A stretch of DNA of 64,000 nt from Dermacentor variabilis (GCF_050947875.1 NC_134574.1:155398051-155462050); one strand, 5' to 3'; shown: positions 37,614-49,899, numbered from the stretch's first letter. A program made the numbers and translations. The notes: a model not told the origin generated them from the letters alone.

Positions 37614-37880
37614 TTTATTAAGCTCAAGCTTGGCGTTAACGGCGGCAGAAGAGAAATAACCGCGTAGAATACGAAGCAAGGAATTAGGATTCTTAGTAAT
37701 CCACACATGTTTGTTCCAAGAAAAACTGTGGGTAATATGGACACCAGGGTACTATAATTGGGTACAATAGAAAGCGCATCGTTCAGATTATACGTGAAAG
37801 GAATTAGTGTGGCCCGATAAGAGTGCAACTGTCACGCGTCTACATTTGTTAACGTTAAGCCTCATGCTCCATCTATGAGT
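37614..37880 (-). pseudogene. CR1-like LINE fragment (RT thumb region)
   Basis: With frame changes the minus strand reads WSMRLNVNKCRRVTV, then YNLNDALSIVPNYS, PGVHITHSFSWNKHVWITKN and LLRILRGYFSSAAVNAKLEL. This is the segment after the YADD box in CR1-type RTs (compare SYKYIGVNI and LQLYKAL in the 32-kb LINE). It ends at 37614 where the transposase frame begins, so the two remnants are joined or nested. Confidence 0.6.
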
Positions 37881-39367
37881 GAGGTCCATGGCTTTCACTT
37901 TAACATGCATTCAACTGTAGTATTATTTGAATTGAATGTGATTTTTTTTTTTTTGCGGAACGTTTCTAACACTTTAGGGGGAAAAAAAAAGGAAAAGTCG
38001 GCTTTGCGGTCTAGCATTCCGGTCGCACAGGCGTGCATACTTTCTCTCACGGCAACTAGCTTGGTTAGAGAAAACGGGCAGCCCAGTTGGCTGCGTGTCA
38101 CTTTGTTTTTTGGATACCTTGTGCTGTCAGCTTGACTGCGAAGAGTTTCGTACCGTATATTACGGTCAGTATGTGGCGTACAGGCGGAGCAGTTGCCGGG
38201 GACCTTTTGCAAGGTTCGGTCCGCCTGCAGCGACATCATTCCTCCTCGCGCTTTCCACCTCCTTCTTACGTCACGTCGCGCAGCAACAATGCGCTTGAAA
38301 AATAAATTCGAGGCCGTGTACATGCGCTCCAGCCGCCGTATTAGGCTGTGGACGCGGGAATGGAACGCGGGAATGGCAGACCGATTTTGTTGAAGGGAAA
38401 TGTTTTCATCCACCTGAGATAAACGGGAAGCCACGCAGGAACTCCATGCGAATGTGTTATAAGATGTGCAGTGGCGATCCAACCGAGGCGTGTTGGAAAC
38501 AGCTGTAACGTTTCTTCATAGAATTAAATATGTGCACCAATATAACGCAATATTTCCTTCGAAATGTCTGTCCCCAGAACGCGCCTCGCGTTATCTTCAG
38601 GTTCGTCACACAAGCATAACGCGTTTCTTTCTTGTCGTTTTTTTCTTCTTTTTCATCTAAAATAACTTGCACGCAAAAAAGGTGTAAATCGATCTACAAC
38701 TTACACCCTTGCACCCTTGTTCACTTTTGAGGCAGTAAATAATTTAACGTTGATAGTTGTTCGCCATATGCTCTCCGTGCCCGCTGACACTTCGCCTTGC
38801 CCCATAGAACGGCGAGCTGGGAGTCGCCGCTATGCATTTCGCGCTGTTTCTTCTTTTTTCTTCAGGTTTAGAACGTTGTCAGTGCTGCACAAATGTGGTT
38901 TAGGCATATTAATTGCAACGCTGAGCACAACGAACGGCGCTGTTGTGCAGGTGCTCATCAAGCGAGCGGTCTTCGAAGATCGCGCGGGTGTATCACCGCG
39001 CACCTTTTTTCGCCGCGTTCCATTGCGTCGAGGGCACTTCTGAATTGTTGTTTCCCTGGACTGAGGGTTCCTCCCACACTGCTCTCGCCATTCGAATATT
39101 ATTAATACAGATGTTTTACTCTCTCTCTCTCTCTCCTTGGCGTGGAGGAGGGTGGGGGGTTCTGGGAGCATGACGCCGTTCTCGCCGACAGTGGCAAAGA
39201 CGTCAGCACGTTGTCTTTTCACTTTGTTTTGCGACGGCAGTTGGCAGTGACGATTAATTCAAAGCCCTGCGGGCAACCGCTTTTATGTGTCGTTTTCTGT
39301 TTCTTTGCAGCGTCACTGCGCGTTATAATCGTACACTTTTTTTTTTCTTCGTCTGAGAGACCGAAAG
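37881..39367. other. Anonymous sequence
   Basis: No gene is recognised. Frames on both strands lack domains. Confidence 0.3.
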
Positions 39368-39390
39368 CCCCCCCCCCCCCCCCCCACCCC
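39368..39390. repeat. Poly-C tract
   Basis: Eighteen C, one A, then four C. Length calls in such runs are unreliable. Confidence 0.9.
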
Positions 39391-39575
39391 TTCCTCGCTA
39401 TATATTCTTGGTCGCGCTATTCACGTGCAAATACGATCCAATGATACACCATGCCATCGCTGACGTCGTCATGCTATATCATCATCGTCGCCGCCAAGCC
39501 ATCGTCGTCGTCCTGCCGCTGGCTTGCCGTTGTCGTCACGAACACGATCGCGTCACACAGACTTGCCTAATACTG

Positions 39576-39644
<69 letters not shown>

Positions 39645-39666
39645 GTTGTTGTTGTTGTTGTTGTTT
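39576..39666. repeat. Compound (ATT)n-(GTT)n microsatellite
   Basis: ATT units from 39576 to 39644 change sharply to GTT units from 39645 to 39666. Confidence 0.95.
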
Positions 39667-39996
39667 ACCACTTGCAACGGCTGGGCACTGCGCAGTGTCC
39701 CGAACAGAAATGTATGCGCGTACACGTCTCACCGTCTTAGGTAGCCATCTACCTGCAAAATGCTTCGCCTAATGTTGATTCTCACATTGTGCGAGCTCTG
39801 CATATTTTTGTTCGTGCTCACAATTTTCGGACAGGTACTCTGACGGAGTCAAGCCTCGCACGCGCTGTATACAGTGCACCCTGTATTATTGTAAGACGCC
39901 ATAGCCCTTGCTGCTCGCGGCACAAGCGGCATATACCTGCTCGCGGCTTGACCTTATAAAGACCACGAGTCCCGCCCCTCTTGAGTTGTCGGCCGG

Positions 39997-40185
39997 TCGC
40001 GGGATCGAATCCCGGCCACGGCGGCCGCATTTCGATGCCGGGCGAAATGCGAAAACACCCGTGTGCTTAGATTTAGGCGCACGTTAAAGAACCCCAGGTG
40101 GTCCAAATTTCCGGAGTCCTCCACTACGGCGTGCCTCATAATCAGAAAGTGGTTTTGGCACGTAAAACCCCAAATATTGTTATTA
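39997..40185 (+). mobile_element. 5'-truncated tick SINE, copy 6, with perfect 15-bp target-site duplication
   Basis: The plus-strand copy starts inside the tRNA-like head (tcgcgggatcgaatcccggc, box B) and runs through the full body to aaaccccaaatattgttatt. The flanks tgagttgtcggccgg at 39982-39996 and 40186-40200 are identical, which fixes the borders exactly. The body is close to the consensus, which suggests a fairly recent insertion. Confidence 0.9.
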
Positions 40186-40200
40186 TGAGTTGTCGGCCGG

Positions 40201-40861
40201 AGCGGCCGGCGAAGACGCCTTGCGACGGGCACTGCAGTCTGGCGTGCTCCGAGCAGCCGAAAATGTCGGCTGCAGCGACTCGCCTCGCTGATAGCGAAGC
40301 GATATCTCGGACGGCTGTGAAAATCAGAGGTGCGCCGACAGTGTCCCCCCCTCCCCCCCCCCCTCGTCCGCGACCAAAGGTCGGCAGTTGATGAGCGTCT
40401 AAATTACCACCGCAATGAGGGCCTCTCACTGCCCGTCTTCGCACCCCAGGCGTTGCGGCATGAAGAGGTAGGCCGTCCTCCTTTGCAGATTCTCGAGACT
40501 TGGAGCTAAACTATAGTTCGCTCTGTGCCGCTTACGTCGACGTTAGACGGGCGCGTTTGATTCGTCGGCGTGCAGAAGCCGTAACGTACTCGCTTTGCTT
40601 TGGCCTATTTTGTCCCACATGAATGCTTATATAACCGAGAGAAAAAAAGAAAAGATAGTGAAGATTTGGAAATTGCGTAACGGGCCCTCCAACATAGCGA
40701 GACACACCCAATATGTTTTTTTTTAAGTCCTAACGGAACGTTCCTTAAGCTGATGCAGATTCCTTATGCAGATTCCGTAAGAATCATACGGGAGAAATTT
40801 AGAAAATGTACGGAATCATTGGAGTGTATACGGAACGTTTCAGTGGGAAATTTTTATTCCT

Positions 40862-40864
<3 letters not shown>
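40201..40864. other. Anonymous sequence
   Basis: No gene is recognised. It includes a C-rich run at 40345-40366. Confidence 0.3.
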
Positions 40865-40943
<79 letters not shown>

Positions 40944-40951
40944 TGTGTGTG
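40865..40951. repeat. (GT)n microsatellite, 87 bp
   Basis: Nearly pure GT array with one T insertion near its end. It is followed by gagt and gaga repeats to 40985. Confidence 0.95.
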
Positions 40952-41346
40952 AATGAGTTAGTGAGTGAGTGAAAGAGAGAGAGAGCGCGATTTACCGCGT
41001 TGAATCGAAAGTAACGGTAAAGAAAGTGCCAATTTGACGTTAGTGAAAGCAGCGGGTATATATATATGTGATCATTCTACTTATTTTTGCGGCACTGAGG
41101 ACGATAGTCATCGCGTGTCCCACACTTGCATTGAGTCCTGCACTTTTGGTATACATAGCTCAGACATGGGAGGACTGTTGGTTCCAGATCTTCGGACGCT
41201 CTGAACGGCACGGCCGAGGAACTCCAGGCTCTGAGCGATGGAGGCCTCAACGTGGTCGTCCTACCGGCGACAGCTTACCGACGGCAAACACGGTATATAC
41301 ACCTCAAAGAAAATAAGAAGCGTTTCTAGAAGGTCGTGTGGCAGGG

Positions 41347-41698
41347 TGTGAGACCGCGCTAGCTGGTATTCCATGCTGACGTGGAACAAACGGGAGGGTG
41401 CCTAAACGTATGACTACAGGAACATAATCAGAAAGTTCAAAAAAGGAGAGAGGGTTTCCTTGGGATCCATTGCTCCCAATGCAAATATCATCCCTTCCTT
41501 GAAAAAACAGAAATAATAGCAAGCAACGGGCAAGAAAACACTAGACTCATCATTGAGGCAGCGGCCATCGCAGAAGGCAACTGCGTAAGCAAACCGTCCC
41601 TAGCATTGACTGCTAAAGAATTTGCATTCCTGGGGTCTGCATGTGGGACGCCGTGGGAGGCATGGGCGCGGCCATGGTGCGCCCTTGTTTATTTATGA
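41347..41698 (+). pseudogene. Penelope-like element remnant: most of the GIY-YIG endonuclease domain
   Basis: One frame from 41366 reads VFHADVEQTGGCLNV, a TGA stop (usual R), LQEHNQKVQKRREGFLGIHC, SQCKYHPFLEKTEIIASNGQ, then ENTRLIIEAAAIAEGNCVSK and PSLALTAKEFAFLG, to a stop at 41696. This follows the Penelope endonuclease order: YVGQTGRC.N.RL.EH, a HC..C zinc-binding segment (IHCSQCKYH), F.KT.II, R..IEA..I and CVS.PS.AL. The start (about 41347) is frameshifted relative to the rest. No Penelope RT is visible upstream, so it is a 5'-truncated dead copy. Confidence 0.8.
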
Positions 41699-41853
41699 TG
41701 ACCATGCTGTCTTGCACGATTGTGACTGATTATAATCAAGTGCACGAGAGTATATAGATACATGCCTTTTTGTAGTAAACACCACTTGTAAGTGTTCGCT
41801 TGTCCTTGTCGCCTTTTTAGTGTCCCGTGTCCACTCTTGCGCTAGTCACTTCA
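41699..41853 (+). mobile_element. 3' terminal region of the Penelope-like remnant
   Basis: After the stop come tgcctttttgtagtaaacac, tcgcttgtccttgtcgcc, agtgtcccgtgtccac and finally cttgcgctagtcacttcag. The last 35 bases match an arm of the palindrome at 5368-5446, which makes them the likely element terminus. Confidence 0.6.
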
Positions 41854-41859
41854 GTCTGG

Positions 41860-43195
41860 AAGGTCATCTGCGAGCGAGAAGTTACGGTAGCAATGACCTG
41901 TGCGCTATAAATAAAATGGCTGCCGTTGCTAACGTTTCGTCAACTCAGGCGTCTTACATGTGCATGAAAATTAAGTTCTGATAAAGTGAAGACAATTTCG
42001 TGTTTGCTTAACAACCTCTTCGTGCGCATAGTGACGTTCACAAGATAAATACTGGAGCATTCCGTGCCAAGTGTTCCAGACGTGGCGTTCGATCACTGCA
42101 GATTTAGCTGATAAAATTTGTGACTGTTGGCTGTGCCACATGGAGCATTGTGGCCAGACATTTCTGAAGAAAAAAATTTTTCCCGTGCCGTGGTGCTCTA
42201 TCAAATTTCGCTCGCTTTTATTAAACTGTGCATAATACACAAATTTATTTTAAAATATATTTGTATGTTAAGCCTCGCAACTTTTCCTGCGCCTTCATAG
42301 AGGTTCTGTTTAGACGTCCGATTACAAGAATTGCCCAATTTTTTTTGTGTTCCAATGCCTGTTACATATTCTCAAAAAACAAAGAAAATCTTCAATGTTC
42401 ACGATTTGTTATTAAAGAAACTCGTACTGTCCCTGACTAATCTAAATATTTGTGTGATTTTCAAGCAAGTATATTTTGGTATTAAACGGGTTATGGGCAA
42501 TATATTCTTCAAATGTTGAAAAAAATGTGAAACTAGAGAAAATATACGATTTATTGCATTTTTGACACTATTTTTTGTCCTAATGAGGCCAAGTAAAAAA
42601 ATATTGTCCATGCGGAATTTGATAGAACACTGCATCGGTAAGCAATGAGGACAGCAAATAATTTTGCTTTTAGGAAAGAAAAAGATTCCTCGAGGGGAGG
42701 AATTATCAAAAGACTCGACTAACTATTTAACCGAACTATTCAGATAATCCATACTATCGCGAGGGCTGAAATCCATCGTCCGAAGATTTAACAACCGTTT
42801 CTAGAAGCATCACGCTGCAAATTTCTCTCGGGTATAAATAAAAAAAAAAAATCTCAGCGGTACGTGTGACCCAAATGATCGGTGATTCATCGTACAAGCG
42901 CCCGCGCGCGTCTTTTCTTTCAGTCTTCCGTCCGCTGGTACGCTGTCTTTAAAAACACGATCGAGACCGGCCAATTTGACCCAGGAAATCGAAAGTGACA
43001 ATGCCGGTCAGCCCCAAGTGTCGCGCCGCGACGCCCGTCACGGCAGTTTCCGCGCCTCACTGTCGGCGGCGAACGTGAAGAGACGCAGACCGCAGTTTAA
43101 CAAACGAGCTCCTCGTTTGACGAAGTAGCTTAAAGCGAATGCGCGTGGGCGAACCAGTCTGAGCATATCGCTAAAAAAAAAAAATTGGAGGACGC
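41860..43195. other. Anonymous AT-rich sequence
   Basis: No gene is recognised. Frames are short. A-rich runs lie near 42838 and 43172. Confidence 0.3.
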
Positions 43196-43680
43196 TTAAG
43201 CTTCGCCTTCAAGAGTGGAACGCGACAGCGTTCCCGTCGACCCGCCAAGGGGTGTAAGACAATGGGCTACGGCGCAGCGACTACGCGCCCCGCATCGGAC
43301 GCGGTGAGCGTCGAGCAACGCAGCGTTCGGCGCGACAACGAAATGTGCGCCTGAGCAAGTGACGCACGCCTGAGCCTTAGAAACAGCTCGTTTCTAAGGC
43401 AACACCGCGTTCACTAGAGGCGCTTTTGTACCGCTTTGACGCATCGAACTCGTGGCTCAGTGGTAACGTCTCCGTCTCGCACTCCGGAGACCCTGGTTCG
43501 ATTCCCACCCAGCCCATCTTGGAAGTTGCTTTTTATTTATGAAGTGCCTGCCGTGATTTATCGCTCACGGCCAACGCCGCGGACGCCGACACCGACGCCG
43601 ACGACACCGGCTTTTCTGCGACACGAGCTCCTTAACGCTATCGCGTTAAAAGCGCTGCGAGCCCTTTTTTATAATGTTTT
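43196..43680 (+). mobile_element. tRNA-containing tick repeat (second SINE type)
   Basis: A tRNA-like unit at 43447-43515 has box A (tggctcagtggtaacg) and box B (ggttcgattccc). It sits inside a longer repeat that begins aagcttcgccttcaagagtg and ends ctccttaacgctatcgcgtt. A cgccgacaccgacgccgac run lies at 43583-43605. A 10-bp-arm hairpin (gccttagaaa/tttctaaggc) is at 43374-43401. The anticodon arm does not form a canonical 5+7+5 structure, so this is a SINE-like unit, not a tRNA gene. Confidence 0.65.
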
Positions 43681-44269
43681 ATGACGGACAGGAGGGCCGT
43701 CAGAAGTCGTTTCCCGATGACGTTTTCGGGCTGCAGGTGCTTGTATAGCGGAGGGCAATGTACCGCCCGCCGCACATGCGAACTTCGCGGTAACTGAGGG
43801 ACCGTCACTGAAGAGCTGCATCAGAATCGAGTCTTCATGCATTATTTATTTGCCTCGCTGACAGGGCCCTCTTACCTTTTCGCGGCTTTGTGCCCTTAGC
43901 ATTTCCAGAATGGGAACAGCTAAGGGACGAAAGCAGCACAGACGTATCGCGTAAAATCAAGCAGTTCACGGGTTTACGTTGCGGTTTATATCGTTGCTTG
44001 AGTTCCACCTCAAGAGTATATCGGCAATGTACGCAAAAAGAAGCGATATCTAATCAGCAGATTTTGCCATCTGTATGCGACGACATTTTCGTTGGGCCAT
44101 TGTCTGTTGCCTCAGGCTGTATTGTAACAGGGCTCACGGAATGAAATGCGTCTATTTAGAGCCAACTAACGAGCATACATACGTTTCCTCCGTCTGTATA
44201 GTTCCCGTGGCATCGGTGCAAATTTGGCTCGCACACAATTGTATCACAGTCCGCATCGCCTTTAGTGAC
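43681..44269. other. Anonymous sequence
   Basis: No gene is recognised. Confidence 0.3.
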
Positions 44270-44462
44270 CAGATTCGTTGCGGCGTGACCATGGTTCCGG
44301 ACGATGCGAAGGTTTTGGGATCGTTCCCCACCTGCGGCAAGTTGTCTTTTCATCCACTTTCATTTCCATTAATTTATCATTTCTTTATTTCATTTATTAA
44401 GCACAAGTAATTTCCGCTATGTTCTCCTTGGTGTCAATGTTGGTTAATTGGCTTCTTATGAC
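44270..44462 (+). mobile_element. tRNA-derived tick SINE (third type)
   Basis: The 3' half of a tRNA-like head (gatgcgaaggttttgggatc then gttccccac, box B) is followed by catccactttcatttccatt, aatttatcatttctttattt and tctccttggtgtcaatgttg. This tail is common in tick retroposons. The 5' half of the tRNA head is diverged (cgtgaccatggttccgg). Confidence 0.65.
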
Positions 44463-47036
44463 ATGGTTCTTTCGAGTAATTTGTGCCATATGAAGACTTC
44501 TGCATCCCTGTGGCATTTAATTCCTGGAGCATGGCACTGTATACAGCAGTAACGAAACTATTGCGGGGTAAGACAGCAAATTATGCATGTTGGTTTCCGT
44601 TCATAATGAAAGTAAGAACTTCATTATGAATTGATGAGGGGTGTTTGCGAAAGCCTAACAACCACGACTCTGTGCATCATCTCTCTTAAAGTAACAGCAA
44701 CGCATGCTCCACCATGGCGAGCTCCTACAAAACTTAATATATCTACTGTTTTGTTGCTATTGACTTAATGATGCCTTCTATAAAATCTCTGTTGAGATGC
44801 ATTTGAATGCCGTGCATTATTTCTGTAAGAAAAAAACCACGGTAGCTGTAGAAAAATATATACACCCCGGTGCTTATACTTCAATGTGCTTGTCGGTGAA
44901 TTACTCGCTTATCTTAAACGTTGGCGCAATCGACATATTAATCGCGATATTACTAGCTGCTGCAGACGCAACGTGTGGAGCTGTTTGTTTTCAATGAAGA
45001 TTTCCTGGTCAGCTATACACTTTGGTCGCAGCCTAAGTCCTGTTCGTGACTTATATAGAACAGCGCTAAAAACAGACACGAACGCCGTTCTTTTTCTATT
45101 GAAGCGTTACTACAGACGCGACAAATGCATAGAGCTGCTCCAGGTCATGACGTCACACAGATAGCATGCCTGTCGTTGCCTGCCGCTAAGCTGCTGGTTT
45201 TGCCAGACGCGTGATTCTATTGGTCCTGAGCTTTTTGTCCTCGTATCGGAAAACAGGCTAAGTCGCGGATTATTGCGGACACGGGAATTCAAGTGGCTTT
45301 CTTTTTTTTTTTTTTTTTTTGCTTATGCGCCTGCGCGCTGGCGACGTCATAGGGTTCTTGTTTATATATGCAGCTTGTCCATGAAAAGCGAAACTATACC
45401 GCAAGAAAAGATTACTAACGCATTTTTTAGAATAGCACTTCAACACAAACCTGCGATAAAGATGCAAATAAGAATATTCGAGAAAAATTACCTTGAATGG
45501 AATTCGAGACTTTATTCAAGGGTGCATCTTCACGATTAGGAAGAAAGGACAAAAAGAAAAGCAACAACGCCTCCCACCTATGACGACAGTTGCACACGTG
45601 CTCGGGTTGCTGAAAAGAAACGTTAATCTAGTGCATTTAAAGTAAATATAAGCAAATACACAATGATGAGCAGATGAAACTTGAAGTATACTTGAAGTTC
45701 TGTACACTTAGTATACTTTGCCACATTTGCATGTGTGCACATGTGTCAAAGTATACAAATATGTATAGAAAGATGCGTTATATATATCCATCAGTACATT
45801 TCCAAAAAGAACTAAACAGTGGAGTTTACTCAAATAAAAAAAAATATTGTTCTCTAGGAGATTTGAGAGGTGAGAAACTAGGCGAGAAACAATCGACTTA
45901 ATTCTAGTTTCAGTATTCATTATTTATGGTTTCTAATAGTTTCTACCATGTTTCTTTTTAGGAATATTGTTGTCTGACCTTCGAATACCTAATCAAATAT
46001 TTCTCATTCCTAAACAGAGCGAAATATAATTTTGTGTATGATCTATTTGGAAAAAAAAGTAAACTTGCGGAATCTTATCTTCATCATTTCACACCTTCTG
46101 TTCTCAACTGGACGTCAGGTGAACGGAGGAGCTTGTAAATGATAACGGCTTTCAGCTATCTGGCGCACGACGCTAATGGCGCGTGAAGAAACAGCGAAGC
46201 AGGGGCCCGAACAGCTCGTCACCGCATGCACGCAAGGCGTTGTGTTCGTTTCGGAGGAGAGAACTGTCACACTACATGCAGCGCCAAATATCGTTTTAAC
46301 TGGGTGCAAATTGTTTCGCCAAAATCGAGACAAGTTCGTCTATATTAGGAACGACTGAAAGCCGAGCAAGTTGAGAGGAATCCATCTCTTACAAAAAAAG
46401 GCACACGTGATATTCCATTTCATGTCAACAGAAAGTCTTCTGAGTAGGTAGAACAGAGAAACTCAGTAGACTCGACTTAACGTTTCAAACGGTAACCTCT
46501 GTTTTACCGATTCAGAGACAGCGCACCCTTTAACGGCCGACTAGGCTCCGTTTCGTCGCAGCTGAAAACAGCCGCGATCCATGAACAGGTGTTTCCGTCG
46601 CGAACGTAAAACTGGACCCACGCGGCTCTCGGAACGGCAGCATGGACAGCTGTGCTACAGAAGCGACGCGAAAGCTCGCGTTTTTCATTCCGAGGTCTCG
46701 CACATGCGACGTATCAGAGTATGTGTCCGGCTATGTAGCACGCGTCGTGCCAAATGAGCGCTTTCACATGCTTTTCCCATGGCACCGCAGCAAGGGACAG
46801 TCGCGTGAATACAGATCTTCACTGTACAGGAACACGAGTGTGTTTTGCCTACTCGGTCCATTGGAATAATCAAGAGGGTACGTTGCCTTCGATTCAATTT
46901 GAAAAAAATTAAATCGGGACCAGTTACGCGAAACATTCATCCCGGATGTGAAGTCAGATTGCGAGACTGTTTGAGAGTCGTTTATGCTCGCTATCGGATT
47001 TCAATTTTTGTTGAAAATTTGCACCAGATTGATCAC
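44463..47036. other. Anonymous sequence
   Basis: No gene or complete repeat is recognised. A 22-bp poly-T lies at 45301-45320. AT-rich sequence dominates 45600-46100. Confidence 0.3.
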
Positions 47037-47215
47037 TCGCCGCGGCAGCTTAGTCGCCGAGGTATTGCGCTGCCGAGCTCGGGGTGGCGGGTTCGACGCA
47101 AAAACGATGAAATGCAAAAACGATCGTGTACTTATAGTTAGGTGCACGTTAAGGAGCTCGATGTAGTCAAAATTAACCCGCAGTCCTCCTCTACAGGTGC
47201 GCCTTGGAATCATAT
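47037..47215 (+). mobile_element. Old tick SINE, copy 7
   Basis: A diverged plus-strand copy: head gccgcggcagcttagtcgcc with box B ggttcgacgc, body aaaaacgatcgtgtacttat and gtgcacgttaaggagctcg, tail reduced. It is followed at once by the dispersed repeat shared with 36004-36058. Confidence 0.7.
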
Positions 47216-47217
47216 AC

Positions 47218-47275
47218 GATGAGCAAAACGAGAACAAGGTAAAAGCGGGAGCCAACGTTTCGACAAGTGGACTTG
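47218..47275. repeat. Short dispersed repeat (partner at 36004-36058)
   Basis: gatgagcaaaacgagaacaa and gccaacgtttcgacaagtgg are shared with the 36-kb copy. Here the repeat continues acttggctttttcaaagcc. Confidence 0.85.
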
Positions 47276-49851
47276 GCTTTTTCAAAGCCTTGAGAAAAGA
47301 CAAGTCGGGATTCTCCACTCACTACGTCGAAGAAGCTTGCGAGTCATTTCTAATATTAACATCAGTTCAGTACGCTTTCCAAGGGAATTGATGGAAGCAT
47401 GGGTGAAGTCTGTGGCCATGTAGCAAGAGACATGTTTCCAAGGTTGCCGACATGTTTGGTGCACCAATAATTATTTTCCTTGTCTGTTTTAGGCCTTTAT
47501 TAACGGTTATATATGGTATATAATATAAGGTATGTTTATTATACTTCACTTTGTCATATAATTTTTCCTTTTTTATACACGCATAGACTTTGTGTAAAAC
47601 GCAGCTTTCCCACAAAAACAAAAGATACCACCTGTGCGAAGAAGGCAATGGAATGCAGTTCGCGGACCGCAGAGGTTAGTGTACGTAGCGGTATAGGTGT
47701 CATACTTGTAACCAGGCGGGGGCGGGGTATTGGCCGTCTTTGTGGTCTCAGAAAAGCTGCAGTAGCTTCAGACAAATAACAAGGGAAGTACTCTTCTGGC
47801 AGCTGCGACCCCTAGCGTGCTCTGCGCTAACGTGTTAACTAACACGTTAGTTAATTAATTAAGTTAGTTAACACTAACGTGCTAACTGGTTGCGTCTTTC
47901 CATCTTGTATTTCCTCCCTTGTGGACGCCACTGAATGTACACGTGTTGCTATTTATAGGCTACCTAAGCTTTTTTTTTTTTTTTACTTGAGTGAATGTAC
48001 GCGTGTTGGTATTCACACGTCACCCAATGTACGCGTGTCTGTATTCACAGGATGCCTAGGATTGCTTTTAAGCATGAAATGCTTTTAGCTTCCGTTGTAG
48101 GCGACCTTCAAAAGACCTTGAGCCAAAAGCCTAAGCCGTTATCCGGGCACTCAAACTGGAACATCCGGGCGAGTTGCGAGAACAAAACGAGTTCGTCCGG
48201 ACAAGCAGTCAAGACCGCATTACACACGCTAGTTACTTCCAAAAGAAGTTACAAAAAATATTACTTCGGTGCTCTTCCAAATGCTTGTTCACAATATCAC
48301 TCAAGCTCTAACTTCTTTTACGCTGAAGTTTTATTCGTCATTTCCAATAGGGAGACGTTCAGCATAGGCGGATGCAGGACACTATGCATTTGATTGGCAT
48401 CTTTTGGCGTTGAGACATAGTTGCCTGTGCTCTTTTCAAAGTCAGCGGTCCGTGAGGTCCGCGGCGCGTCCGGCACCGTCCAAGCCAGTAGCGTCCGATG
48501 CGCCACGAATGGCCGTTTGACCGAGACTACGCTTGCAATGAGGTTCTGCCTGCGACAGGAAACGATTGCGTTCATATGGACCACTGCACAGTACGGCGTG
48601 GTGCGGTGTGGTGTGGCGGGGTGTGCCGTGGCGAACATGCACTACATCCATTTTAAGATTGTGGCTAGTACCATGTCCAACCAATCTGCTTTGCCGGAAG
48701 CCATTTCATGCTTACATCCACTCTCGATTACGGGAGAGGTGTTTGCTGGCCGTGGTTGCTGCTGCGTTGCTGCTTCTGGTGTCTTGTCGAATAGCTCGCG
48801 TACAGTACAGAACTCCTATGACGATTCCGCATGTACAGCCATGTGTACTACGCCTGCAGATGTGCCGGTGACCGGTTCCGTTCTCTGAACCCTCTCCCTC
48901 TCCCCACCACTTCCCTACTTTCCTTTCGTACCGATGTGCTTATCCACAGCCTCGCGGTGATTGTTTGATGAATCAACTTAACCGCTTAAGAATGACTACA
49001 GGAGGTGCGCAAATTATCTAGTCGTTGAAACAAAGTGGTCAATGTGTAGCTCAGTGCCACTAACACACGAGGTTGCTTGGGCTGTCGTCGTGGTTGCATT
49101 TGGGGACGGCGTGAAGTGACATTAAGGTAAAGGGAAATAATCTTACATTCTCTAATGCCCATCTTGTTGGCTACCATTATGTCTGCGAGCATGTTTAAAC
49201 GATTTTCACCAGGAAGTCAGGCGTCTGCAGTCTACAGGAACAGTCTTCCGGAACCCTAATATGCCGTTCGCGAAACCTCTGCTCCACGGAATTATGCAAT
49301 GAAGCAGAATGGGTACCCTCGAAATCCGCGCCGCAACAACTATTACATTATTAAAGCGAGCTTCCCACGCTTTATCCCCGTGGTTTGGCGCATCTTCTCG
49401 GTTGACTTCTTGCCAAGTGAAGTGCGCTGACCACGGAAGGGGGGGGGGGGGGTGCATGTAACAGTAAACTGGGCTGATCTCTGAGGCTGTGTAATCTGCG
49501 GCCGCCTGGGTCACACTGTCATGTCGTGGGAATCTCCGCTCCATGTCGGACCGCTGCGTGATCGTCGCTGTGCTGCGAAACGCCGTTCATAAAGTGGAGA
49601 GTCTGATAACGTTTGATTAATGGCTGTGCGAAAGCTTCGCTTCGCATAGATTTCAACATGCGTGATTTGCATATGCGTAATTTATATTTCTTTTTCCTAT
49701 AGCTTCGTGTGTGTCTAGTCTGCTCTATGATGTTATGTTTTTTTTAATATATACCCTGAGCACGTACCGCAGACAAACGAATAACTGTGACTGTCTGCAA
49801 ACCCGGAATGTCGCGGGGACGCGCTGACCGTCTCCTGTCTTATGATCGCAG
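47276..49851. other. Sequence upstream of the ENT coding exons; no exon identified
   Basis: An AG acceptor precedes the first coding exon at 49852, so a 5' UTR exon should lie upstream, perhaps here, but I cannot place it. Seen here: a self-complementary stretch at 47826-47887 built on taacgtgttaactaacacgtta; three imperfect copies of atgtac.cgtgt between 47935 and 48035; a poly-G tract at 49439-49452. Confidence 0.35.
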
Positions 49852-49870
49852 CTCCACGGAGGCGGCCAAG

Positions 49871-49899
49871 ATGCCGGCGGCCCCGGGACCCAAGGACCC
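49871..49899 (+). CDS. ENT exon 1, coding part
   Basis: Residues 1-9 and two bases of codon 10. The exon itself starts at 49852 after an AG acceptor (tatgatcgcag). Upstream of the ATG the frame stays open (STEAAK). The ATG at 49871 has A at -3 (gccaagATG). The donor is GTGAGT at 49900. Using this ATG gives nine residues before the conserved Pro-Tyr stretch, a length that suits ENT proteins. Confidence 0.8.

Noticed and set aside
43447..43515. tRNA gene
   Set aside because: The D and T arms look good, but the anticodon arm does not fold canonically and the unit lies in a longer repeat.
48421..48888. 155-codon plus-strand frame upstream of ENT
   Set aside because: No domain, no matching splice sites to the ENT exon, and overlapping frames on the other strand are just as open.
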